A DNA stretch of 64,000 nt from assembly GCA_029721515.1 (NCBI GenBank), contig CM056563.1, forward strand, positions 18,357,954 to 18,421,953, written 5' to 3'. This document shows positions 37,204 to 48,625 of this stretch, in pieces. The position numbers and the translations under genes were made by a program. This stretch comes from Synanceia verrucosa (Eukaryota; Chordata; Actinopteri; Perciformes; Synanceiidae). How positions within the stretch are numbered: the stretch's first letter is position 1; each line of letters opens with the position of its first letter. The notes beneath the pieces are model-generated. The model was not told where the DNA came from. It searched no databases and saw nothing but the letters and a program-made list of their open reading frames with translations.

Positions 37204-37255
37204 CGCTGTGGCTTGCAGCCTTTGTCGGTGCTTCTCTGCCTCATCCATGTCAGGC
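37204..37255 (-). CDS. palm2: Paralemmin-2 start exon
   Basis: ATG at 37246-37248 opens MDEAEKHRQRLQATA, ending at a donor (GCG|GTGAAC, exon end 37204). The helical HxxRLQAxA pattern with an exon break right after it is the hallmark of the first coding exon of PALM/PALM2, where the coiled coil begins. A tract GTTTTTCAG just upstream (exon start 37255) suggests that a non-coding exon precedes it, further right on the map. The following EKRKRQ-type coiled-coil exon expected in this family was not found between 33 and 37 kb. Confidence 0.65.
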
Positions 37256-37421
37256 CTGAAAAACAAATGAAATAGAAATATTAGAATGGAATTATTTTAT
37301 TCATCCCAACCTGGGAAATCATTTTATTTTGAAATCCAACATATCATTAAAAACTCAGTTTCTCAGTGCTTGTGCACATACAGTCTGGTATCTGTAGTGC
37401 ATACCAACCCAGAAACTACAT

Positions 37422-37781
37422 CCATCCATCCATCAATCATCTACCGCTTATCCTCATAGGGTCGCAGGGGGGCTGGAGCCTATCCCAGCTGTCTTAGGGT
37501 GAAAGGCAGGGTACACCCTGGACAAGTCTCTACTTCATCACAGGAAACATAGAGACAACCACTCACACTCACATTCACACCCACAGTCAATTTATATTAA
37601 CCAATTAACCTAATCCCCATGCATGTTTTTGGATGGTGGGAGGAAGCCGGAGTACCCGGAGAGAACCCACGCAGACATGAGGAGAACATGCAAACTCCAC
37701 ACAGAAAGACCCGGGATTCGAACACCGTCCCTTCTTGCTGTGAGGCGACAGTGCTAACCACTACACCACCATGCCGCCCCA
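37422..37781 (-). mobile_element. tRNA-headed SINE, full-length copy with target duplication
   Basis: On the minus strand: tRNA-like head with GGTGTAGTGGTTAGCAC-type A box and GGTTCGAATCC-type B box, conserved body and an (ATGG)n tail. Flanked by a perfect 9-base duplication AAACTACAT (37413-37421 and 37782-37790), which proves insertion by target-primed retroposition. About 170 bases to the right of the palm2 start exon. Confidence 0.88.
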
Positions 37782-38726
37782 AAACTACATACAACAAACC
37801 AGTTTTAAGACATGCAGATTTGGCTCCTCTTCTTATGTCACATGCAGGTTCATTAGAAGATATCTTGCTTGAGAACTGCCTTTGCAAAGGTGTGCCATAT
37901 TTTTCTCACTAGCCAATCACAGCAGACAGGGTTTTTTTTCAGGGGGTTCTTAAAGAGACACAATCTAAAATGAGGGGAATATGGCCCAATCCCAAACTGC
38001 CCCCTACACACTCGCCCTCCTTTTGCTCATTCTCGCGGCGGCTCCTCCATATTAAGGGCCGTCCCAGGCCACATGGGACGGAGTACGAATGGACCGTTGA
38101 GCCCTTAAAGAGTCTGCATCGATGCACGCTTACGACGGCTTTAGCAGGAAGAGTGACAGCAAAAAATGAAGGAGAAAACAACATACAAATTCTTCATGTG
38201 TCCAGTATACTCTGACAGAAAATGAAACAAGAGGTGTGGTTTGGAAATATAAAAAAGACATAACTAGCAAACCTTACTCTATGTTGACGTTTGGTTTGAT
38301 TTTACAGCCCTGGTACTTCAAAATGTGAGAACAACTGGCAGCAAAATCTATCAGGCTTCATTTGTTTCACTGGAAATGTCATTTGGTGCTGGGGTTTAAA
38401 TGATTTTAGGTATAATGTTGCTCCTGCTGCCCAATCTATCTGTTGCCATGGCGACAAGTACTTCCCTTTTGTGGTTGTGTAAGGAGGGCATCCTATACCT
38501 GCTCATCTTATTTACTGTACACCCTCATTTAAATATGTTATTGTAGAAACTCATGTAAGTCTGATTCCACCAATGAGCATGACATGTCCCCTTTAAGGAA
38601 GGAAGCAGTACACCAATCAGGAATACTTGTACTGGCAAATGAAGGAGTTTAAAGTGTTTTCATGCCGGATTTCTGGCTGTGTGCTTTGTGATTGATGCAG
38701 CTAACAGTAGGGTTAATGATACAATA

Positions 38727-39483
38727 GCTACGTTTACATGATGTTTTTTAATTCTGAATTAAATTGTTCGGAATTAAAATATTGTCCTTCGAGTTTACAT
38801 GGACATAATTCCAAATTGAGGTTTACATGGACAACACGTTAAATCACAACACGTTAAATCACCTTTATTGAATTCTGCTCAACATCTGGCGGTCGGGAAG
38901 GGGTCTGATTGGACAGTGGGCGCACTTACATAATTACTGTCTACCGGAAGAAAACACTCCAGCTGGCTAGCGGCTTTTTTGTCATTTTGGTTATGCCATG
39001 GACACGAACATAAAACACACAGTCAAATATGTCTACTCTTTAAGCAGCAGCTCGAGAATATTATCATGCTTCACATATACCAGCTGAGGAGTAGAAGAGG
39101 AGATTGTCGGAGAAGAGATGAAGAAGACAAATGACTTCTTCGGCTACTCTACCTCAGCCCATCCCCCGTGTCCCACTCGCAAATCCAAAGAGCAGTGGAT
39201 GAAAGTCCGAAGCAAGGAATGAATCTTCTTCTGCTGCTGCTTCTGCTTTTTCTTCTTACGAGCATGCGCTGAACGATCGCAGTAAAGTTTAAGAAGAATA
39301 AACGTTTAGAATTAAAGTAATTCGGCTTTAAAAGTGGAATAAACCACCCACTTAGTTCGGAATTAAGTTTAATTCCGAATAATCATTCTCATTCAGAGTG
39401 TTTATATGGTCTTTTTAAAGCGGAATTTTTATTCAGAATTAAATTAGTTTTATTCGGAATTAAAGCTCTCATGTAAACGCAGC
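38727..39483. mobile_element. ~757-base foldback (non-autonomous DNA) element
   Basis: Left end GCTACGTTTACATGA followed by TAATTCTGAATTAAA; right end is the inverted counterpart (CATGTAAACGCAGC preceded by AATTCGGAATTAAA-like blocks). The imperfect inverted repeats extend 60 bases or more and contain many internal GAATTAAA/AATTCCGA motifs. The interior has CAT-rich and CTT/CTG-rich stretches but no convincing ORF. Confidence 0.75.
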
Positions 39484-42400
39484 AATTATGGCTTACAACT
39501 GCAGGGCATGCTGTGCGTGTTAGATTTACATTACGCTTTGATTAAATACACTATGAAGAGCACCACTACCATACTGTCTAGAATTTATCACTGTACTCCC
39601 AGCAGCTGAGAGGAAAAAAGAAATCCAATTCAATAGTTAAAAAGGCATTTTGAACTTTTAGTCAGTAGCTCCTGCTCTAAGCAGTGCTCTCCACATGCCA
39701 GAATAAGGCTGGGCTTATTTTCTATTTTTAGTCATGCTAGGGGAGCAGCTTCGGGGACGGCACTGTCAGTCAGTTGATCGTTTTTGTACAGGCATTCATG
39801 GTCTCCAGAGGATGACTCTCAGTGACAATGCTAGGTGGGTAGTCTTGTATGTGATCAGGCTATATGTTACTGCGTTTACATTCACATTTACTTTGTAAAT
39901 GTGCTACGTATGTACTTATAGAGCTGCAGTTACATCCACGCCTCTTTAAACATCATTTACACTTGTTTTAAAGATTGCCTTATACACAATAGAAACAGGA
40001 GTGACACTGGGTAATGAAATTCTTACTTTATGAGTTCCCTTCACACAACTGAAATAATTTAACAAAAGTTAAATTATCAACAAACTTAACACTGAGCAAA
40101 CAAATAAATTGAGTGCTGTGTACAAAAGGCAGAGTGCAGTCAAAGATGGGGTTGTTTGTTGTGCAATACTGTTGCTGAAATGTGTAAGGTAGCAGTTTTA
40201 GTAGTTTTAATGTGCAAATGTACAAGAGTCACATATATGTAAATAGTAGATATGTATTACAAATCACAGAAGCCCCGAAATTACTGACGGGCTGCGGGAG
40301 ACGGCAATCAGCGACTTGCTGTAAAAAAAACAACAACAAAAAAACCCCACTTTGACGGCGTAACTCTTCAATGGCACTCAAGCTTTGTATTTTGAATGAT
40401 GATGTAAGTCGTTAATTGCGCTCAAAGAGTTAAAGGAGATAAGGAAGGAAGCGCTATTTCACTACAGCCCTGTTTCCCAAAAAAATAAGATAATGATGAC
40501 CACAATTAAAGGTTTGAAGCACCTTATGTCCAGTGTAATAATAATAATGGCACAGTAGAAAAAGTTACAGTGGAGTTTGGACATTACTTTTATTGACAAT
40601 AATAGGAAATATCAAATATCATCAGCTTTATCCTTAAATGCTTACTGTTCTTTTGGACATCTTGTACTGGAACACCCACAGTATCTCTCATAGACCTGCA
40701 CACATGTGATTCAGTGCTAAAACCTCACTGAAAGGAAAAGGTGACAAGGGATGCAAACCATGGTAGCGTCAGTATCTCAGAGCTGGAAGGCCTTCGAGAC
40801 ACCTTCAGACAGAGTGGGAGGGAGACAGCTGTGGATAGATATAGCTCACGTTCCTCACACGTTTAACGTGCACTCTGAACTTTCTCCAGTCCTCTGTAGT
40901 GCCACCTGTTCAACTCATGATCATCTGTGGCCGTGGGATCGCAGAAACAAAAGTAAAGGCAATGAGAGAAAATCCAGAAGGGAAACAAGCAATAGAAACT
41001 CATTAAATGCTGATCACACTGTGACCTGTGACGAACCACTTAATCAAGTCGTTATCTATTCAATTTAATTTTCTCCACAGACATTAAGATATGCACAGAA
41101 GCTTAATATAAAAGTAATATGCCTTGGTTCATAAAACCTGCATGCACATTACATCAAAGTGTCTCACTGCAAAACACCATCTTTTTGAAGTCAGGAGGCT
41201 TTAAACCCTTGAGATGTGCAATAATTTCCCATTAATGACTGTTTGTCAGTTCACCAGAGATAAGGGAATGCGAGAGCAGCCTGATGAGTCATAACTCCAC
41301 ATCTCCATTTTGCATCTGAAAATGAGGTGGTGGAGCTCTGGTGTAATATTTTCAGATCCAGCATGATAACTTCACGTGTGAGGACTAGATAATCTGGATG
41401 TTTCTGTGACCTCAGTGCAGAGGACTGGTCTCTATGTATGACTACGACACACTGCAGTGCTGTGGTTGTTTACCCATCGTTTGATATGGTGTAGACTGTA
41501 GATTATCTATCCAGCATTACGTGACATAAATATTTAAATAAATAAACACAATCTGTTTGCCTCTCAATATCTCAGGACTTTTAGTTTGTGACCATTTTGA
41601 TGGGGACTGAAGTCAGGAACCATTAGTGTAATGCAGTCTGGCCTGTTAGGGCTCTCAGTTTAGCATTTGAAAGTGGCACTTCCTATAAGCCCCCTCTAAG
41701 CTCCACCCCCTCCACCGTTTCAAAGCCACGCCCCCTCTCCTGCTAATTCTGTATGTTTGCAGAAGAGTGTGCTGAATATTTCCGGCAACCGTGCAGTCGC
41801 GACGCGAGAGAGAAGGAGGCGTGAGCAGGACGAGACATGAAGACATCTGATTGGTTCTTTCCACTCAACCCGAGCGTCAGTTAATTGGTCAGAGTTTTTA
41901 CAGTCCTGTAGCTGCCACAGAGGTGTGATTCTTTTCCTTCCTTTTTCTGAACACATAATGTATTGACTGCTCTCAGGATGGAAGGACCGTTTCACCCAGT
42001 AGAACAAAAAGTACTTCTGAACAGAATGACAGACCACAGCTTTAATATAGCAGCAAACAGCTCAGTGGTTTCAAATCTTTTTTTTTTTTAAACCACAGCA
42101 CTCCTTAGCTTCACAGCATGGCATTTTACATGGCAACACAACCTCATCGCAAATACTGTTGAGCTTATTTGGCACAGTTAGACCTGAAACAATCAGTTGA
42201 GTAATTGATTTGATAATCAACAGCAAATTAATCTGCAACAATTATATAATTGTCCTTTTACTGTTTAATTAGACTTTCATGAAAAACACACACACACAAA
42301 AAAAAAACTGGTTCTGACCTCAGAAGATTCCTTGTTTTATAGCTTGTCGACTGAATGGTGATGAAACTAATGGTTAGTTGCATTTCTAGGCACCACATTT

Positions 42401-44924
42401 GATAGCTTTTCCCTCCAGATGAGGCATTACAGTGTGGGACAGCGAGCGTCCTCTAACCAAGAAAAGCTGAATGCCAAGTAGCTTTCACTGTAGCGCATGA
42501 TTTGTTTCTCTTCTGCTGGCTCTGGTATACGGTCATCTCAGACTGTCTTTGCCCCGTTTTTAAAGCATCTTTGGAAATCACAGTGATATTTTTTCATTTA
42601 CATATGGCTATATGCATTTTGCTGCTGTTGACACTTTCTAGTTTGTTGCTAAGCTGCATTTTGTTGTCTCGGTTGACTCTGTGCAATGACAATGAAATTC
42701 TAATCCCACAAATCCCTGCAGCCAGGCTCCAAAATGTGGAGGAAAGCCTTTCCAGACTAGTGCAGGCTGTTATAAGCAGCAGATTAATGCCCATGGCTTT
42801 ACGTTAGACAACTACAACTCCATTTGACTGTAATGTTCATAAAAGGTAGAAGTCAGAGTGGAAGTGAGTTACAGTAGGTTGAGTCATAGCAGTAGTGATA
42901 AAGCAGTCGTGTTACTTTAAAGTCTCACTGACAGAACTTTGTCACAGAAAGTGATTTGATCCACTGAAAGAGACAGCAGAGATCAAAGGGAACACAAAGA
43001 TCTAGGCAAATTAGACCCGTCACACGCCACGAGAGTCCACAAGTGGGAAGTGCAACGAGTCTTTGTGACATATGAAGGAGGAATAATGAGGAGCTGTGAC
43101 TGTTCATGACTGATGGGAGTTAAAATACGAGGAAGAAGCTCACTGAGAAGCACAAGGTCGCAGTCGACCCCTGGGGGCATCGCTATCTCCTCATGATAGC
43201 AGCTCATACATGCACACATGCCACATACGCAACAACGTGAAACAGCAGCGTGCAGTGCACTGCCTCGGAGCGAGGGAATATGGATATTATACTGTATGCA
43301 TGCTGGGTGTGTCGCCTGGAGGTTAATGCTATCAGAAGTGGGAGATGTGTTTCACATATGCCATTATTCTCATGGTAGCCCTGTGGAAATAGGCTTATAT
43401 ATGATGGATGCTAATCATTCGAGACCATACGCATCATTTCCTGCACACACACAGAGACAGGGAGACGACCCGATAGCCGAGCGGCCTGACGTCAAGGAGG
43501 GCACCGAGTAACGGTGTGGAGGACGGAGAGGTTTGAAGTGTGGAAGTGAAGAAAGGCAAACGGATGTGAATTGAACTCCATGGAGGCTTATGACCCAGGA
43601 GAAATCCCCGCAGTGCAAAGAGAACAGAAAGTCTCTGTTTGCATCATGCACATGACACACATTCAGAGCTGCTGGTGTATTTTTATACATTTATTCATTT
43701 TTATGTGAGATAAGAGATCTGAGGAACTGTGGAAGAAATCCAGATGTGAAGCATTGTGATGTGATGTCATCCCTACTCTGCATATTTGACTTGCGGTAGC
43801 TGGATTCACTTTAATGTCACATCTTACTGGAAAAATCCATCTTGTCAGGCTTCAAGTGATGCGTTTGTGCCCTGCAAGCCAGATCATGGACCAATCAGTG
43901 GCTTTCAGTGAAAGGAAGTGCTACGGACATCACTGAAGGCTTTTTGTTCTTCTCCAGAATGGTTTAGGAAAGATTTTGATTGACAGGTGTTCCATCCAAT
44001 CACCTGTAAATCACAGAGAGTTTTCAGAGTTTTGCGTAAAGTCTTGACGCAGGAGGTTCACGTGTGATTGACACTGTGAAACTGTAAAAGTTAACATGTG
44101 TTGGTATTTAGGTTTAGGCAACAAAACTTCTTGGATACGGTCAGAAAAGACCGGGTTTGACTTAAAATAATTATGATTACATCTTAACTTATCTGTGTGT
44201 TTCATAGTGGACTTGAACTCTCACACCCTGAGTGAAATTCTGCTTGCTTTTTCGTATTGTACAGTAAAGATTAATACTTCGCTCCTGCTTAAATGGAGCT
44301 AAAAAAACATGCACATACTTTATATTTTATAATTTAGTAAAGCAGATAATGGCAATGTCTCATTTATAATTTTTATTATTATTATCATCATTAAAAATAG
44401 GTGGTGCAGGAATCCTTCACCTTCCTCACTGGGCCTGCTGTCTCTATGGTTTTGATCTTTTCTATATAAAGACACCTGGAAGCTGCTCGCTTGTAAAAAA
44501 TAAAATGTTTGCTGAGGCTTCTGATGCAGTTAAAGGTGAACTCAGAGCAGAGGAAGAGTGGGAGGACTGCAACACACAGATACTGTAGGTAGAAAATGTG
44601 CTTTAGAAGCATCGTGTGCCAGCCAAAGGAAAGGAAGCAGGCACATGGATTTCAAAGTGTGTATTACTCACAGGATCTCATCTTCACCAACACTATCGTC
44701 TCCCGGGGGTTCAAAATGGCCTTTTACAGCTGTCACTTCCTTTTACTGCACGACTCGCTGTTCAGGTCTGGAGAGAAGTGACGAGAGTGGGTGTGAAGTG
44801 TTCGAGCATCAGTGGTGCACAAGAGCTGAGGAGCTGTAAGCTTCTAGCTTCAAAAGTATGATTATAACATAAGAACGGACTCTTTCTCTCAGGAAGGAAA
44901 ACCAACATGATGTGATGATGAGAG

Positions 44925-45150
44925 GAAGTAGAAAAGCACTCAGAGAGCGCAGACCTCCGCCGTGGCGGCGACTTTTTTATTTATTTAAAGTTACTCCCAC
45001 CTCCAAGGAGGTTATGTTTTCTCTGGGGCTTGTTTGTTTGTTTGTTGGTTTGCGAAGTAACTCAAAAAGTTATGGGCGGTTTTTGACAAAATTTTCATGA
45101 TTGGCTGGAAGTGGCCTAACTTAAAACTGATCGTCGCTCAGTGATTTTCC
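44925..45150 (+). repeat. MITE family B, partial copy
   Basis: Shares GAAAAGCACTC, TATTTAAAGTTACTCCC, CCAAGGAGGTTATGTTTTCT and TGGGGCTTGTTTGTTTGTTTG with 46545-46865, followed by AACTCAAAAAGTTATGGGCGG. The right inverted repeat is missing. Confidence 0.75.
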
Positions 45151-45415
45151 TGGTGTGCCGACATGAGAAAGTAAGTGGAATCACTTCTGTCAAGTGTTTG
45201 TTTCCACACATTTGAGCGATTCATCACATCTCGTCCTTCTTTAGGACAGCAAGTCCTTCACCCTGCTTTCAAATGTGTTACCAAAACAGTGAATTACAAG
45301 CACAAGTTGGGTGATAATTCTCTGAGGGTTTGTTATAAGTGATGGCTTCACATTTCATATAGTATAAATCCCAAAAAATATTCATTAGATCAGCTGTAGA
45401 ACTTCACAAGTATTC

Positions 45416-45570
45416 TAAACAAAGCTATGTGCAGTTATCTGTAACTGCACATAGCTTTGTTTATAGCTTTGTTTATGTGCCGCTGAATTACAACGGCGTA
45501 AAGAGGCTATCCATCCACATGTAAACTGGCAATGATAATGGATCGCCTCTTTTACGCCGCTGTAATTCAG
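45416..45570. repeat. Two adjacent inverted repeats (double hairpin)
   Basis: First: perfect 22-base arms (45416-45437 and 45442-45463, TAAACAAAGCTATGTGCAGT...) around a four-base loop TCTG. Second: arms about 45483-45507 and 45545-45570 (CTGAATTACAACGGCGTAAA and its near-perfect complement) around a ~37-base loop. Probably a small foldback transposon, though its boundaries are not defined. Confidence 0.85.
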
Positions 45571-46544
45571 AGAATATTGTGTTGACCCAAAAGCCACTAT
45601 GGCTGTTTTCAGTGAGGAATGAATCTGTAAACTGGTGGGTGGTCAGTACTAGTGGTCTCCTCTCAGCTCAATCCAGTAAGCCTTGGAGACGCACAGACAT
45701 AGACACAGACACATGCCGGCTCTAGTGCTCTCTTGCCTTATTTCAAGTGTATAATACTGTTTTTATTTCCTGTATATCTGCTGTCACATGGTTGTATCTG
45801 TGTGGAGTTGTCATCTCGCATCGCAGACCTGTCAAAGGCCTGCACAAAGCACAGCTTTCTTCATCATTGGCTCAAATCAGCATCAAAGCCTCGGCAGACG
45901 AGGCTGCTGCAGATGGCTGCTGTGTGCTCGGCTGCCTTGTTTGTCTCAGTGGCTCTGTCAAGGATTTGTTAATTAGGTAGAAGGGACGCCTGCGTCCCTG
46001 AAGGGTGAACGCTGCTGCCCTGCACAGCCTTCAGTGTTTAACCCCTCCCTGCTGCTCCAGCAACAGATCAGTGAGAGGCGATGTTGCTCACTGTTGCTCA
46101 GTACATTTCACTTTTTCTCTGTTTTCACTTGCTCCCCTGTGCACACTCAAACTTTCTCTAAGCACTCCTCAGTGTACATGCTTTGATGCTCTGATGCTCT
46201 TTCTCTGTTTTGTTAGAAATATAAAATGTATTATTTGGAATGTGACTCAAATCCTACTGCAGTCAAAACTATTACTACTACTACTACTACTAATAATAAT
46301 AATTAGAAAATGAATTATAACACACTATGGATACCGGTGATGGGCACCAAATGACTGGCGGTGGTAGTGCATAGCTAACTCTCTGACTTATGCTCGTCTG
46401 GGGTGGGTGTTTTTCTTTTTTTTGTCTGTTTTGTTTTTTATTGTTTGTCTTTTCCGTTGTTATTTAGGGGTGTGTTGGGGGGATGAAATTGAATATTTCG
46501 ATTGTATGTATGTATTGTTTCCCAATAAAAATGATTATGAAATA

Positions 46545-46865
46545 ATAATTAGAAAAGCACTCACCTCCACCAAGGCGGCGGTGACTTTTTTTTTATTTTT
46601 TTTTATCTATTTAAAGTTACCCCCGCCGCCAAGGAGGTTATGTTTTCCTGGGGCTTGTTTGTTTGTTTGTTTTTTGGCCAGAAGTGGCCTTACTTAATCG
46701 CATCTGATCACCAACAAAAATGAATCAGTTTTAAGTTAAGTCACTTCTGACCAACTCTGAAAATTTCGTCAGAATCCGTCCACAACTTTTTGAGTTATTT
46801 TGCAAACCAACATACAAATAAACAAACCCTGGTGAAAACATAATCTCCTTGGAGGAGGTAATTAT
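46545..46865 (+). mobile_element. MITE family B, copy with both inverted ends
   Basis: The left part has CCGCCAAGGAGGTTATGTTTTC and the right end the inverse GAAAACATAATCTCCTTGGAGG; the interior matches 12180-12510 and 44925-45150. No coding sequence. Confidence 0.7.
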
Positions 46866-46924
46866 AGCTGTGGAGGTGATCCGTCCTTCTAGGGGACAGA
46901 AAAATGTTTTAGTGGTTTTATGTT

Positions 46925-47115
46925 ATTGTTGATTGATTTCTGACTTCTCAGAGAATTCCAGTGTTCTGACTCAAATTTGGATCTAAAAAGATGAATTCAG
47001 TGTAAATTCCTCACTCCTGTTCAAAATGATGAAGAGTAGGGAACCCAGTGAGAAAGAAAGAGTCTGAATTAAAGCTCTTCATGATGCCGGAGGCTCTTTG
47101 AGACAAACAGGGCAG
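46925..47115 (+). repeat. Dispersed repeat family A, copy 3
   Basis: Third copy of the family, same orientation as the one at 5345, with about 85-90% identity by eye. It sits immediately to the right of the MITE-like element ending near 46865. Confidence 0.8.
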
Positions 47116-48581
47116 TTGCTTTAATACATTTGTTAAGCTCTGTATATTGTTGACTGTATTGCTCTGTACTGTATATATTACACCACAGCATGAGGCTAAC
47201 TGTTGCTCACAGCTACAAATCATCACAAGTTGCTGTTTCAGCTTCAGCTGCTTTAAAACAGACTTCAGCATGTTTGTGTGATGCAGGAGCTTGCACGCTT
47301 CACGTTGCATGGCAGTGTGTTAAAGTGTCATAACTGATGCTGTCTGCTGCCTCTCTTGCATCACCTCAGGCAGGCTGTTATTAAAATGCTGCCACGGTTG
47401 CATTTCATGCTTGTGCTGCTTCTGCTGTGACATGCCAACCAGAGCAAATAGAGCTTGGTCCAACAAGTGAACCAATATAAAGATAATGAGCCTGTGCTTG
47501 TGTGTGTAGAGCACATGAATTCATCACGAGGCAGTGATTTTATAAAAGCTCTGATGCCCTGTATTTCCAGCAGTACTGTAAATGAGTATAACACCTACAT
47601 ATCAACATATCAAGCAAAGTGATGTGTTCAGGAAAACATGCGTATCACTTTAAGATGGTGGGTAGGGCAGATACTTTCCTGGTTCTCAGTCTCCTAAAAT
47701 ACTCTTTTGGCTTTTGGCTTTGCTCTGGTCAGAAGCAGCTGACCTCTGCAGGACTTGGTGAATTTCATTTGCTGGTCCTGCTCTTACAAGCCTGCTAATC
47801 TTTGTGCTCTCCATCGTTTCTGATCGTCTGAACTCTCTGAATGCCCAGACTACAGCTGGCAGAATGTCCAGGTTCAACTGTCACCATATTAATCACACAG
47901 CAGCCTGTTTCTTTTTCTTTCAGTTGTCTCCAACTTCAGAGCTCGACCCTGAAGAGAGGTCGTCCCTCTTCTTCTGAATCTGGTAGCAATGAATTATCGT
48001 CCTTGCAGTCGGCTTGTTTGACCACGTGCAACATCCACTGAAATCGGCACCATCCTTTAGACCAATAACATTTGGTATTTTTTGCTATTAGAATAAGGCA
48101 CGGGGGAGCTTTGTTGTCATATCAAGGTGTCTTTTCTCGTACAGAACTAGAGCTTTCAAAGTCATATCAGCATTTAATCATCTTCCAAGGCGCTCACTGC
48201 TGAGTAAAGCTGATCTCCAGGCTTTAAGTCGCTATAAGCCTACAGTATCTCTCTATGGGATATTTCCCTCTTTGTTGAAGGAAATCAGAGCTGCTGCAGC
48301 CTACACATTGTGATTGTACTGCAGAAGTCTTCAAAGGAAGCATGTGATTTTCACCAAATGTTGCACACACTGATCTACCCACAGAGCAGCCAGAGGACCG
48401 TGACACAGAGCGACGGCATGCAGCACGCGCTGATGTTGACAGCCACAACACTCATGAGGGGCAATTATTCAGCACTGTCTCTCCGTCCTCCAACTCTAAC
48501 TGCAGATTGAGCTCTGTCGTACTCTATCTGGCAGCGCTGCTTAATTCTGGTTTATTCGACATGGGGCATGCAGCACTGAGG

Positions 48582-48623
<42 letters not shown>
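48582..48623 (+). repeat. (CA)n microsatellite
   Basis: About 20 uninterrupted CA units. Confidence 0.95.

Positions 48624-48625
<2 letters not shown>

Noticed and set aside
37597..37912. Open frames of 96-97 codons on both strands
   Set aside because: They lie within the SINE copy and translate its body; no independent coding evidence.
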